A DNA stretch of 64,000 nucleotides from positions 2,170,001 to 2,234,000 of the forward strand of contig NZ_CP046128.1 of NCBI RefSeq assembly GCF_038738535.1, given 5' to 3'. This document shows positions 39,719-50,863 of the stretch, one piece after another (the stretch's first letter is position 1; each line of letters starts with the position of its first letter). The translations under genes and the position numbers were made by a program. Source of the stretch: Bacillus pumilus (GTDB lineage: Bacteria; Bacillota; Bacilli; Bacillales; Bacillaceae). The notes under the pieces were generated by a model. It saw nothing but the letters and a program-made list of their open reading frames with translations. It made no database searches and was not told where the DNA came from.

Positions 39719-39745
39719 TACGTTACAAATGTATCATAGGTTTCA
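39719..39745 (-). promoter_or_regulatory. Sigma-W promoter of nfeD-floA-yqfB
   Basis: TGAAAC, a 17-base spacer and CGTA on the minus strand, both exact matches to the sigma-W consensus, 50 bases before nfeD. In B. subtilis the yqeZ-yqfA-yqfB operon is a known sigma-W target. Confidence 0.85.
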
Positions 39746-39773
39746 TTTTTATATGACAGAATGATGAAGGTAT

Positions 39774-40260
<487 letters not shown>

Positions 40261-40274
40261 AAAATCCACCCTCT

Positions 40275-40448
40275 TTAGAATTTACGTTTTCTAGCAGCTT
40301 CAGACTTTTTCTTGCGCTTTACGCTAGGCTTTTCATAAAATTCACGCTTTCTTGCTTCTTGCAATGTTCCAGTTTTGGATACACTGCGTTTAAAGCGACG
40401 AAGAGCATCTTCAAGCGATTCGTTTTTTCTAACGACCGTTTTTGACAT
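40275..40448 (-). CDS. rpsU: 30S ribosomal protein S21
   Basis: A 57-residue, very basic protein beginning [21 protein letters not shown] and ending AARKRKF: S21 of the small subunit, near the anti-Shine-Dalgarno end of 16S rRNA. GGGAGGG lies before ATG. It has a strong sigma-A promoter and is followed at once by yqeY, the usual rpsU-yqeY pair. Confidence 0.98.
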
Positions 40449-40522
40449 TCTCTTTCCCTCCCTCCGAATACACCAATCGACTGCATTAAAAAAAGATATA
40501 CATGCAAAACATGTACCTAGAC

Positions 40523-40551
40523 ATTATAATATAAGCCTAGTGTGAGGTCAA
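40523..40551 (-). promoter_or_regulatory. Sigma-A promoter of rpsU-yqeY
   Basis: TTGACC, a 17-base spacer and perfect TATAAT on the minus strand, about 75 bases before rpsU. Confidence 0.85.
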
Positions 40552-40630
40552 CTAAGTGATTTGGGAATATATTTTCGTCATGAGCAGGTAGACAAGTCCA
40601 TATATTCATTGGTAAGAGGAGGACTTTTCT

Positions 40631-41560
40631 ATGATGGCGATCATTTATTTTTGTGCACTTATTTTCATTTTTTTATGGTCAATGGGTTTGCTGAGAAAAG
40701 GATTAATGGCGCTTGCGTCGTCTCGTATTGAGAAATCACTTCTTCTCTTTACAGATCACCCAATAAAAGCATTCTTGGTCAGCATCGTATTTACAGGGAT
40801 TCTTCAAAGCAGTTCAGCGTTTATGGTCATCGTGATCGGCTTTGTCAGTACAGGCATTCTCTCTTTTAAAAAATCCATTCCAATGATTCTTGGCACCAAT
40901 ATTGGCTCCACGTTTACAACAGAATTTATAGCCATTAAAATGGATGTTTTCATGTGGGTCTTGATCCTAGCTGGTCTGATATGCATCATGTTTGGCAGAA
41001 AATCTTTTAGGCATGCAGGAAAAAGTATATTTGGGCTCGGGATGATCTTTTTTTGTATTCAAGGCTTTTCTAAAATTGCAGGTATGATGACAAGTCAGCC
41101 TGAGACATTGCGCTTTCTTGAAATGATGCAGCATTCTGACTGGACGGCGCTGCTTTCGGGTACCATTTTCACAGCGATTGTTCATTCGAGCTCCGTCTGT
41201 ATCGGCATTTTAATGGGGTTTATGAATGAAGGAACTGTTGGGCTTCAGGAAGGCATCAGCTTTGTGTTAGGGTCAAATATCGGGACATGTATTACAGCCG
41301 TAATGGCTTCCATATCTGGCGGCTATGCAGCACGTCAAACGGCTTATGCACACGTTTTGTTTAATGTGCTCGGCGTGCTTTTATGTCTCCCATTTCTCGC
41401 CATGATGACGGAATTCGTCGCCCTTCTTGCAAACGCTCCAGCCCAGCAAATTGCGCATTTCAGCCTGCTGTTTAATGTGGCAAGCTCTTTGCTTTTCTTC
41501 CCGTTCATTCGTCCATTTCACACATTGATCTTATGTCTTTTACCGAATCAGTCAAAATAA
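40631..41560 (+). CDS. yqeW: Na/Pi cotransporter family protein YqeW
   Basis: A 309-residue membrane protein with about eight hydrophobic segments in two repeats. Each repeat has the QSSS/HSSS-type motif of Na+/phosphate cotransporters: TGILQSSSAFMVI with GTNIGST, and TAIVHSSSVCIGI with GSNIGTC. It likely imports phosphate with sodium. GAGGAGG lies 8 bases before the first of two ATGs. It is divergent from rpsU. Confidence 0.93.
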   Translation: MMAIIYFCALIFIFLWSMGLLRKGLMALASSRIEKSLLLFTDHPIKAFLVSIVFTGILQSSSAFMVIVIGFVSTGILSFKKSIPMILGTNIGSTFTTEFIAIKMDVFMWVLILAGLICIMFGRKSFRHAGKSIFGLGMIFFCIQGFSKIAGMMTSQPETLRFLEMMQHSDWTALLSGTIFTAIVHSSSVCIGILMGFMNEGTVGLQEGISFVLGSNIGTCITAVMASISGGYAARQTAYAHVLFNVLGVLLCLPFLAMMTEFVALLANAPAQQIAHFSLLFNVASSLLFFPFIRPFHTLILCLLPNQSK

Positions 41561-41597
41561 AAAAACCAGCTTGCTCTTTTGGCAGCCGGTTTTTTAT
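41559..41597. terminator. Bidirectional terminator yqeW / mtaB
   Basis: AAAAAACC / GGTTTTTT outer stem with an imperfect inner stem and T-runs on both strands. Confidence 0.8.
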
Positions 41598-41600
41598 TGA

Positions 41601-42959
41601 TTATGAGGTCATTCTCACTTTGTCTGTTTGCACATCATCACTGATACGAACGAATTGTCCTTCGTTATAAGGATAACCCGCTTTCATGATTTTCACTTTG
41701 ACCAAACGGCCGATCATGTCCTCTGTTCCTTCAAAAACAACCTTCATATAGTTATCTGTATATCCCACATAAAGATTGTGCTTTCCGTCTTGTTCTTTGA
41801 AGGATTCTTCCGGAATAATCTCTAGGACATCTCCTTCATAAGCTGATGCATATTCTTTCGCAAGCTGGTCAGAAAGAGCAATCAAGCGGTGGACGCGTTC
41901 GTTTTTCACATTTTCATCCACTTGATCTTCCATTCTTGCAGCTGGCGTACCTGTACGTTTGCTGTAAGGGAATACGTGTAGTTCAGAGAATTGATGGTCT
42001 TTGACAAAATTGTACGTTTCCAAAAACTCTTCCTCTGTTTCCCCAGGGAATCCAACAATCACATCAGAGGTGACAGCAAGGCCTGGCAATGCTTTTTTCA
42101 GCTTTGTTAAACGCTCTGCAAAGAATTCCATCGTATATTTACGGCGCATTCTTTTCAGGACTGTATTAGAGCCAGATTGAAGCGGGATGTGCAGGTGTCT
42201 GACAATCTTATCTGACTGATCAAGCACTTCAATCACTTCATCTGTAATTTGGCTTGCTTCGATAGATGAAATACGGATTCGTTTTAAACCGATGACACGT
42301 TCATCTAATTCTTTCAGAAGCTTTGCAAAGTTATAATCCTTTAAGTCTTCTCCGTATCCGCCTGTGTGAATACCTGTTAATACAATTTCTTTATAGCCGG
42401 CATCCACAAGCTGCTGCGCTTGGTTGATGACCTCTTCTGGATTACGAGAACGAAGAAGTCCGCGAGCCCAAGGAATAATGCAGAATGTACAGAAATTATT
42501 ACAGCCTTCTTGGATTTTTAATGAAGCGCGTGTTCTGTCTGTAAATGCAGGAACATCGAGTTCTTCAAATACACGTGCTTTCATGATATTGCCAACCCCA
42601 TTAATCGGCTGTCTTTCTCTGCGATATTCTTCAATGTAACCGAGTAATTTATGTCTGTCTTGTGTTCCCACGACAATATCAACGCCAGGAATCGCCATGA
42701 TTTCTGCTGGAGATGTTTGCGCATAACAGCCTGTTACACAAATGACACCATCCGGGTTATGACGAATGGCTCTTCTAATAACTTGGCGGCTTTTCTTATC
42801 GCCTGTATTCGTGACCGTACATGTATTAATGACATATACGTCTGCTTTTGATTCATACTCTTTTCTTTCATAGCCTGCTTCTTTAAACAGCTGCCAGATC
42901 GCTTCTGTTTCATAGTGATTGACCTTACAGCCAAGTGTATGGAACGCTACTGTTCCCAT
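41601..42959 (-). CDS. mtaB: tRNA-N6-threonylcarbamoyladenosine(37) methylthiotransferase MtaB
   Basis: MtaB adds a methylthio group to t6A37 of tRNAs reading ANN codons. The 452-residue protein has the N-terminal methylthiotransferase domain with three cluster Cys (TLGCKVN, NTCTVT, VTGCYAQ), the radical-SAM motif CNNFCTFC, and a C-terminal TRAM domain (VGYTDNYMKVVFEG). The start is the second of two adjacent ATGs. It overlaps the rsmE stop and is the last gene of the dnaK operon. Confidence 0.96.
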   Translation of the reverse strand: MGTVAFHTLGCKVNHYETEAIWQLFKEAGYERKEYESKADVYVINTCTVTNTGDKKSRQVIRRAIRHNPDGVICVTGCYAQTSPAEIMAIPGVDIVVGTQDRHKLLGYIEEYRRERQPINGVGNIMKARVFEELDVPAFTDRTRASLKIQEGCNNFCTFCIIPWARGLLRSRNPEEVINQAQQLVDAGYKEIVLTGIHTGGYGEDLKDYNFAKLLKELDERVIGLKRIRISSIEASQITDEVIEVLDQSDKIVRHLHIPLQSGSNTVLKRMRRKYTMEFFAERLTKLKKALPGLAVTSDVIVGFPGETEEEFLETYNFVKDHQFSELHVFPYSKRTGTPAARMEDQVDENVKNERVHRLIALSDQLAKEYASAYEGDVLEIIPEESFKEQDGKHNLYVGYTDNYMKVVFEGTEDMIGRLVKVKIMKAGYPYNEGQFVRISDDVQTDKVRMTS

Positions 42960-43729
42960 CATGATTCACCTCTTAATAACTCTGTTTGATAAGATATAGC
43001 AGAAAGCGCGTAAAGAGGAGCTGTTTCCGTTCTTAAAATGCGTGGTCCGAGCCCGCAAGTGACTGCACCAAGCGTTTCAAGCTCGTCAATCTCCTTTTCT
43101 GCCAAACCGCCTTCAGGGCCAAAAACCACGAGCAAGGTTTGTCCGCCTTTCATCTGTTGAAGCACAGTTTGAAAGCGGCTTTGCTCTCCTTCTTTCGATG
43201 ATTCTTCGTATGCAACGACACATTTATCGAATTCACCAGCTAATTGAGTCAGCTCTTTAAATGTTGATACTGGATCAACACGAGGAATGATATTCCGGTA
43301 GGACTGTTCAGCTGCTTCTTTCGCGATTTTCTCCCAGCGCTCTCGTTTTTTATGTGACTTCTTTTGGTCAAGCTTTGTAATGGAACGAGCCGCTTGAAAC
43401 GGGATAAATGCACTTGCGCCAAGCTCTGTGCCTTTTTGGATAATCAGCTCAAGCTTATCTCCTTTTGGGAGACCGCTCGCAATTGTTACTTTTACCGGAA
43501 GCTCTCTGTCCTGATTTGTCCAGCCTTCAACGTGACAAATGACTTCTTCCTTTGTTATTGTATCAATTTTACTGAGCGCTTCAAAGCCGTCTGTCGTTAA
43601 GCAAAGGATTTCCTGCCCTGCTTTCATGCGCATGACGTTGGAAAGGTGATGTACATCTTCACCATTGATGACGATAGATCCCTTTGCGATCACTTCTTCT
43701 TTCGTGAGGTCGATAAAATATCGTTGCAT
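42959..43729 (-). CDS. rsmE: 16S rRNA (uracil(1498)-N3)-methyltransferase RsmE
   Basis: A 256-residue SPOUT-class methyltransferase: N-terminal PUA-like domain (MQRYFIDLTKEEV, HHLSNVMRMKAGQEI) and C-terminal knot with VVFGPEGGLAEKEIDEL and CGLGPRILRTETA, which bind SAM. It modifies U1498 in the decoding centre. The ATG of MQRYF is preferred, with AGGA upstream. It lies between prmA and mtaB. Confidence 0.95.
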   Translation of the reverse strand: MQRYFIDLTKEEVIAKGSIVINGEDVHHLSNVMRMKAGQEILCLTTDGFEALSKIDTITKEEVICHVEGWTNQDRELPVKVTIASGLPKGDKLELIIQKGTELGASAFIPFQAARSITKLDQKKSHKKRERWEKIAKEAAEQSYRNIIPRVDPVSTFKELTQLAGEFDKCVVAYEESSKEGEQSRFQTVLQQMKGGQTLLVVFGPEGGLAEKEIDELETLGAVTCGLGPRILRTETAPLYALSAISYQTELLRGES

Positions 43730-43752
43730 ACGTGTCCTGACACCTACTCGCT

Positions 43753-44688
43753 TTATTTTTTCGCTATAATGCTGACCCAATCTTCCATTGACAGCACTTC
43801 AACAATGTCAAAACCTGCTTCTTCTAGTGCTGTTTTGACTTGTAATTTCTTTTGTCCAATGATGCCTGATGTAATGAAATAGCCATCTTTCTTCAATAAG
43901 TCATAGGCTTGATCTGTAAAGCGCAAAATCACTTCTGCGAGAATGTTGGCGACGATCACATCACGTTCACCTGAAATCCCATCAAGTAAGTTGTTTTGCT
44001 TGACCGTCACTTGTTCGCTTACACCATTTAGCTCGATGTTTTGCTTCGCACTTTCAACCGCAACGGTGTCGAGATCAAAGGCTTGAATGTCCTTTGCACC
44101 AACCATCGCTGCTGCCACACTTAAAATCCCGGAGCCTGTTCCAACATCAATCACCGTATCGTTTTCCTTCACATAGCGCTCAAGCGCCTGAATACAAAGA
44201 ACGGTTGTTGGATGTGTCCCTGTTCCAAAGGCCATTCCTGGGTCCATTTCAATAATCAGTTCATCAGAATGAACCGGAGTATATTCTTCCCATGTTGGAA
44301 CGATGGTGAATTTTTCAGAGATTTTCACAGGATGATAGTATTTTTTCCATGCGGTGGCCCATTCTTCTTCATTTACTTCACAAATGGACAGCGTATTTCG
44401 TCCAAGATCAATATCGTATAGAAGAAGATTATTGATGGCTTCTTTGATCTCATCTACCGTTTCCATTAAAAAGCTGTTCATTGGAAGATAGGCTTTGACG
44501 ATGACCCCTTCTTCAGGATAGTCATTCGGATCGAGCTGGTAGATCTCACCGTATACATTTTCACGTTCCTTGACTAAATCAAGCGGGTCCTCAATCACGA
44601 CACCACTAGCACCTGCTTCATGCAAAATATTGGTGATCGGTTCCACCGCTTCATTTGTTGTATGGACGCTAATTTCTGACCACTTCAA
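43753..44688 (-). CDS. prmA: Ribosomal protein L11 methyltransferase
   Basis: PrmA methylates ribosomal protein L11. The 311-residue protein begins with an L11-binding domain ([20 protein letters not shown]) and has a Rossmann methyltransferase domain with [30 protein letters not shown] and [10 protein letters not shown] (NPPY-like site). It starts at TTG-AAG-TGG, with AAGGAG 9 bases upstream. It lies 22 bases after dnaJ. Confidence 0.95.
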   Translation of the reverse strand: MKWSEISVHTTNEAVEPITNILHEAGASGVVIEDPLDLVKERENVYGEIYQLDPNDYPEEGVIVKAYLPMNSFLMETVDEIKEAINNLLLYDIDLGRNTLSICEVNEEEWATAWKKYYHPVKISEKFTIVPTWEEYTPVHSDELIIEMDPGMAFGTGTHPTTVLCIQALERYVKENDTVIDVGTGSGILSVAAAMVGAKDIQAFDLDTVAVESAKQNIELNGVSEQVTVKQNNLLDGISGERDVIVANILAEVILRFTDQAYDLLKKDGYFITSGIIGQKKLQVKTALEEAGFDIVEVLSMEDWVSIIAKK

Positions 44689-44710
44689 TACTACCAACTC
44701 CTTATCCGTC

Positions 44711-45844
44711 TTACTCGCCTTTAAATGCACGTTTCACCTTATCGAAGAAGCTCATTTCTTGTTCGTCCGGTTTATTTCCGCTCACTTCAGCAAATTTTCT
44801 AATGATATCTTTTTGATTGTCCGTTAAATTTGTCGGTGTGACGACTCGTACAACGATATGCTGATCGCCTTGGCCATAGCCGCGTACATTCTTCACACCT
44901 TTTCCTTTGAGTCTAAACTTCGTGCCAGTTTGCGTGCCAGCAGGGACTTTCAATTTCACTTTACCGTGTAATGTCGGCACTTCAATTTCGTCACCTAATG
45001 CAGCCTGTGCAAAAGTTAGCGGCATTTCGCAGTAAATGTCATCTCCATCACGTTCGAAGAATTCATGCGAACGCACATGGAACACAACAAATAGATCGCC
45101 TGGAGGTCCTCCATTTACACCTGGTTCCCCTTGACCAGACACTCTGAGCTGCTGACCATCGTCAACACCTGCTGGGATCGTTACATTGATTTTCTTACGC
45201 TTACGCACTTTACCAGAGCCGCCACATGTAGAACATTTGTGATCGATTTGTTTTCCTGTTCCGCTGCAGTAGTTACATACTCTGCGGTTGACCACTTTAC
45301 CAAACGGAGTTGACTGCTCAACATTTAATTGACCAGAGCCGCCGCAATGTGAACAAGTCTTTGCTTCTGTCCCAGGCTTTGCCCCTGATCCATGACATGT
45401 TTCACATGATTCCTCGCGAGGGATTTCAATCGTTGCTTCTTTCCCAAATGCTGCTTCTTCAAATGAAAGCGTCATTGTATATTGCAGGTCTGCTCCTTGA
45501 CGCGGTGCATTTGGATCTCTTCTTCTGGCTCCGCCGCCAAAAATACTAGAGAAAATGTCATCAAAGCCGCCGAAGCCGCCAAAGTCTCCTCCTCCGCCAA
45601 AACCGCCGCCGCCAAAGCCTTGGTTTGGATCGGTATGACCGAACTGGTCATATTGCGAACGTTTTTGATCGTCAGAAAGGGTTTCATAGGCTTCTTTTAC
45701 TTCTTTGAATTTCTCATCTGAGCCAGCTTCTTTATTAATATCAGGGTGATACTTTTTTGAAAGCTTGCGGTATGCTTTTTTGATCTCGTCTTTTGAGGCG
45801 CTCTTACTCACGCCAAGCACTTCATAGTAATCACGCTTACTCAT
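44711..45844 (-). CDS. dnaJ: Chaperone protein DnaJ
   Basis: The Hsp40 co-chaperone of DnaK. The 377-residue protein has the J domain with the HPD motif (KKYHPDIN, residues 31-33 region), a Gly/Phe-rich linker (residues 75-100), four CxxCxGxG zinc repeats ([32 protein letters not shown]), and the C-terminal peptide-binding domain. GGGAG precedes ATG. A hairpin separates it from dnaK. Confidence 0.98.
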   Translation of the reverse strand: MSKRDYYEVLGVSKSASKDEIKKAYRKLSKKYHPDINKEAGSDEKFKEVKEAYETLSDDQKRSQYDQFGHTDPNQGFGGGGFGGGGDFGGFGGFDDIFSSIFGGGARRRDPNAPRQGADLQYTMTLSFEEAAFGKEATIEIPREESCETCHGSGAKPGTEAKTCSHCGGSGQLNVEQSTPFGKVVNRRVCNYCSGTGKQIDHKCSTCGGSGKVRKRKKINVTIPAGVDDGQQLRVSGQGEPGVNGGPPGDLFVVFHVRSHEFFERDGDDIYCEMPLTFAQAALGDEIEVPTLHGKVKLKVPAGTQTGTKFRLKGKGVKNVRGYGQGDQHIVVRVVTPTNLTDNQKDIIRKFAEVSGNKPDEQEMSFFDKVKRAFKGE

Positions 45845-45927
45845 CTCTTCACACTCCCGATTTTCTCACATAAATACGATTGTATCATTTTGATTTGACC
45901 TTTTTCAATTGCTTTCATCATTGGAAA

Positions 45928-45966
45928 GAAAAAAAGTCAAAGCCAAGAGATCCTGACTTTGACTTT
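45928..45966 (-). terminator. Hairpin between dnaK and dnaJ
   Basis: AAAGTCAAAG / CTTTGACTTT perfect 10-bp stem followed by TTTTC on the minus strand. It sits inside the heat-shock operon and probably lowers dnaJ and downstream expression relative to dnaK. Confidence 0.75.
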
Positions 45967-46009
45967 CTGACGAGTACGTTTCAGCAGTCTTTTTCAAAAG
46001 TAAAGGTGA

Positions 46010-47875
<1,866 letters not shown>

Positions 47876-48433
47876 TTATTGATTTACTTTTACCATTGAT
47901 GGACGAATAACTCGGTCTTTGAGTTTATAGCCCTTTTGCAATTCTTCTACTACGATATTTGAATCGACGTTTTCATCTTCAACTTGCATGACGGCTTGAT
48001 GAAGGTTTGGATCGAACTCTTTGCCGACAGCTTCAATCGGTTCAACGCCTTCATTTTTCAACGCTTCTACCAGCTGGCGGTAAACCATTTGCATTCCTTC
48101 TAACAAACTTTTCGTCTGCTCATTGTCTGGATCAATTCCAAGCGCTCTTTCAAAGTTGTCAAGAGCTGGGAGAAGATCGCTGACAACATGTTGAGAACGA
48201 TATTTTTGCACGGTCTCCACTTCAGTTCGAGCACGGCGTTTATAGTTTTCAAAATCTGCTTGAACACGCAGAATTTTGTTTTCTTTTTCATCTAGAAGCT
48301 GCTGCAATTCATCGATTTTCTCTTGGAAGGCAGACTGTTCATCATGTGTTACTTCCTCAGTATCTGCTTGAACTGCTTCTTCTTGTGCTTCAACCTCTGC
48401 TTCTTGCTCAGGTGTCTGTTTTTCTTCTGACAT
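47876..48433 (-). CDS. grpE: Nucleotide exchange factor GrpE
   Basis: The 185-residue exchange factor of DnaK. An acidic, unordered N-terminus (Glu/Gln-rich, residues 1-45) is followed by a long helix ([26 protein letters not shown]) and the beta domain ([26 protein letters not shown]). GGGAGGTG lies before ATG of MSEEKQ. Between hrcA and dnaK. Confidence 0.97.
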   Translation of the reverse strand: MSEEKQTPEQEAEVEAQEEAVQADTEEVTHDEQSAFQEKIDELQQLLDEKENKILRVQADFENYKRRARTEVETVQKYRSQHVVSDLLPALDNFERALGIDPDNEQTKSLLEGMQMVYRQLVEALKNEGVEPIEAVGKEFDPNLHQAVMQVEDENVDSNIVVEELQKGYKLKDRVIRPSMVKVNQ

Positions 48434-48496
48434 TGTGTTCACCTCCCTCAAAAGATTCAAGAATACGAAGGGGCAATGCCCCTATCTTTTATCACC

Positions 48497-49528
48497 CTAC
48501 TCATCATACAAATTGGAAAGTGCGTTTGACAAGTCTTTTGATACATGATGCAAAAGACTAACGACTCGCCCGTAATCCATGCGGGTTGGACCGATGATGG
48601 CAATGGAGCCAAGTGATTTTTGATCAATCGAATAAGTGGCTGTGATCAAACTGCAGTTCTCCATTGCTTCCAAATTGTTTTCTGAACCGATTTTAATGGT
48701 GATTCCTTGCTGATTTGGATGAAACAGCTGCATGACATCATTCTTTTGCTCAATCAGCATCATGAGTGAGCGAATGCGGTCGATGTCATGAAACTCTGGC
48801 TGATTCAACATATTAATCTTCCCGCCAAAGAAAAGTTTTGATTCATTTTGTGTCGATGTAAATGTGCTGCCCAGCGCATCTAAAATGTGATCATAATCTT
48901 TTAAATGTGTGCGCAGAAGCATGACCACTTCTTTATACATCCTGTCCTTCAGCTGGTCCATTGGAACGCCAGCTAATCGGCTATTCAAAATATTCATCAG
49001 CTTCTCAATATCGGAGACATCGAGATGCTCAGAGAAGGTAATGGTTTTGTTTTCAACATGCCCGCTATCTGTAATCATGATCGCTACTGCTTTGTTTGGC
49101 TGAACGGGGACAAGTTGAATTTGCTTTAATCGATTTTCACTCAGCTTTGGACCAAGCACAATCGATGTATAGTTTGTGAGATCTGATAAAATTTCCGCCG
49201 ATTTTTGAACTGTTTTTTCCAGCTCAAAAATTTTCTCCTGAAAAGCCGACTGGATGAGCACAAGTTCTTTAGACGACAGTTTTCGCGGAGAGAGCAAATG
49301 ATCTACATAATAACGATATCCTTTTTCTGAAGGAATTCTTCCAGATGAAGAATGGGTCTTTTCAATAAAACCAAGTTCCTCCAAATCAGCCATTTCGTTT
49401 CTAATCGTCGCAGAGCTGAATGTGATGTCCTCTTTTTTAGAAAGAGTCCTTGACCCAACTGGCTGCGCCGAACGAATAAAGTCATTAATGATGACTTGCA
49501 GAATCAAAAGCTGACGATTTGTTAACAT
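48497..49528 (-). CDS. hrcA: Heat-inducible transcription repressor HrcA
   Basis: HrcA represses the dnaK and groE operons by binding CIRCE, and needs GroEL to be active. The 343-residue protein has an N-terminal winged helix ([49 protein letters not shown]) and the GAF-like dimer domain. The third of three adjacent ATGs (MLTNRQ) matches the B. subtilis start and has AGGGGTG 6 bases upstream. First gene of the operon. Confidence 0.97.
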   Translation of the reverse strand: MLTNRQLLILQVIINDFIRSAQPVGSRTLSKKEDITFSSATIRNEMADLEELGFIEKTHSSSGRIPSEKGYRYYVDHLLSPRKLSSKELVLIQSAFQEKIFELEKTVQKSAEILSDLTNYTSIVLGPKLSENRLKQIQLVPVQPNKAVAIMITDSGHVENKTITFSEHLDVSDIEKLMNILNSRLAGVPMDQLKDRMYKEVVMLLRTHLKDYDHILDALGSTFTSTQNESKLFFGGKINMLNQPEFHDIDRIRSLMMLIEQKNDVMQLFHPNQQGITIKIGSENNLEAMENCSLITATYSIDQKSLGSIAIIGPTRMDYGRVVSLLHHVSKDLSNALSNLYDE

Positions 49529-49542
49529 CATCATCACCCCTG

Positions 49543-49569
49543 TTAGCACTCTCTTTCAACGAGTGCTAA
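49543..49569 (-). promoter_or_regulatory. CIRCE operator
   Basis: TTAGCACTC, 9 bases, GAGTGCTAA: an exact copy of the CIRCE consensus, 14 bases before hrcA. It gives autoregulation of the heat-shock operon by HrcA. Confidence 0.98.
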
Positions 49570-49580
49570 TTGTATAAACA

Positions 49581-49609
49581 AAATTACCAAACTCAAATTA
49601 AAATGTCAA
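49581..49609 (-). promoter_or_regulatory. Sigma-A promoter of the dnaK operon
   Basis: Perfect TTGACA, 17-base spacer and TAATTT just upstream of CIRCE; its -35 abuts the hemW stop codon. Confidence 0.75.
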
Positions 49610-50749
49610 TTATAACTCACCGAGAAACGCTTGAAATACTTCATTTCCTAACAATTTCCCTTTTCTTGTTAAACGAATGCCGATGTCATCTTTTACAATG
49701 AGACCTTTTTCTTCTAATTCTTCAAGAACAGTGGAAAAAAGAGCTTCTGGTGCAGCACCATATTTGGCTTGGAAGTCGGCACTTTTCACCCCTTCGATCT
49801 TTCGAAGGCCTAAGAACATTTCTTCTTCTATCTGCTCTGCTTTTGTGACCTGATGAGTTTCCTTATACGGGAACCCAGTTTGCTCAATCAGTTCCAAGTA
49901 ATGCTTCACAGGCCCTGCGTTCACATTTCGGATGCCATCTACATACCCGTGTGCTCCTGCACCGAAACCGAAGTAGTCTTCATTGCTCCAATAGGTCAGG
50001 TTATGCTGGCTTTCAAAGCCAGGTTTTGCGTAATTGCTAATTTCGTATTGCTTTAATCCATGTCGCTCCATTTCATCCATCACAAGCTCATACATTTCAG
50101 CCTCACGTTCTTGCGGCGGTAAATGCAGTTTGCCTTTTTGCATTAAGTTGTAAAAAACTGTTTTCGGCTCCACTATCAGTGAGTAGACAGAATAATGCTC
50201 TGCCCCTAATGAGAAAGCTGTCTCAAGTGAATTCATCACATGATGCTTTTCTTGATGCGGCAATCCAAACATGAGGTCGAGGCTAATGTTGTCAAATCCA
50301 ACGGCTCTTGCTCGCTGGAAAGACGTGAGGACATCTTTCTTTTGATGAACTCGTCCGATTTTTTTGAGTAAATCGTCTTCAAAGGTTTGCACCCCAAAGC
50401 TTAGCCGATTGACGCCGGCTGCTTTTAACACATGCAGCTTCTCGAGTGATAATTCATCTGGGTTTGCTTCCACTGCAAATTCAACCAGATGTTTTGCCGG
50501 TTTTAACACTCGGTGAATGCTGTTCATGAGCTGGTCTAGCTGGCTGACGGTCAGTGATGTCGGCGTTCCCCCGCCAATAAAGATCGTCTTTAGTTCTTGC
50601 TCGCCCTTTTGCTCGATCGTGTGCTGCATCTCTTTTTCAAGAGCCGCTAAGTATTCATCGACTGGCTGCGTTTTAATGAAAAATTTATTGAAATCACAAT
50701 AGTGGCAAATGTGCTCACAAAATGGAATATGAATGTATGCTGCTTTCAT
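49610..50749 (-). CDS. hemW: Radical-SAM haem chaperone HemW (HemN-like)
   Basis: A 379-residue radical-SAM protein with the cluster motif CEHICHYC at residues 9-16, IFIGGGTPT and SFGVQTF, and the C-terminal HemN domain. It is closer to HemW (haem delivery to respiratory enzymes) than to true HemN, because it has the short N-terminus that begins directly at the cluster strand. Often annotated as oxygen-independent coproporphyrinogen oxidase. AAGGTG precedes ATG. It follows lepA, separated by a terminator. Confidence 0.92.
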   Translation of the reverse strand: MKAAYIHIPFCEHICHYCDFNKFFIKTQPVDEYLAALEKEMQHTIEQKGEQELKTIFIGGGTPTSLTVSQLDQLMNSIHRVLKPAKHLVEFAVEANPDELSLEKLHVLKAAGVNRLSFGVQTFEDDLLKKIGRVHQKKDVLTSFQRARAVGFDNISLDLMFGLPHQEKHHVMNSLETAFSLGAEHYSVYSLIVEPKTVFYNLMQKGKLHLPPQEREAEMYELVMDEMERHGLKQYEISNYAKPGFESQHNLTYWSNEDYFGFGAGAHGYVDGIRNVNAGPVKHYLELIEQTGFPYKETHQVTKAEQIEEEMFLGLRKIEGVKSADFQAKYGAAPEALFSTVLEELEEKGLIVKDDIGIRLTRKGKLLGNEVFQAFLGEL

Positions 50750-50770
50750 TTGATGACACCTTCTTTACAG

Positions 50771-50800
50771 GTAAAGAGCCGCAGTTTATCGCTGCGGCAC
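50771..50800 (-). terminator. Terminator of lepA
   Basis: GCCGCAG / CTGCGGC stem with a 7-base loop, followed by TCTTTAC on the minus strand. Confidence 0.75.
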
Positions 50801-50863
50801 CTTTGTTTGTTTTCGACTATAAACGCCAAGGCTGACATTGTAAAGCAGGTTGCCTTGAGGGTG

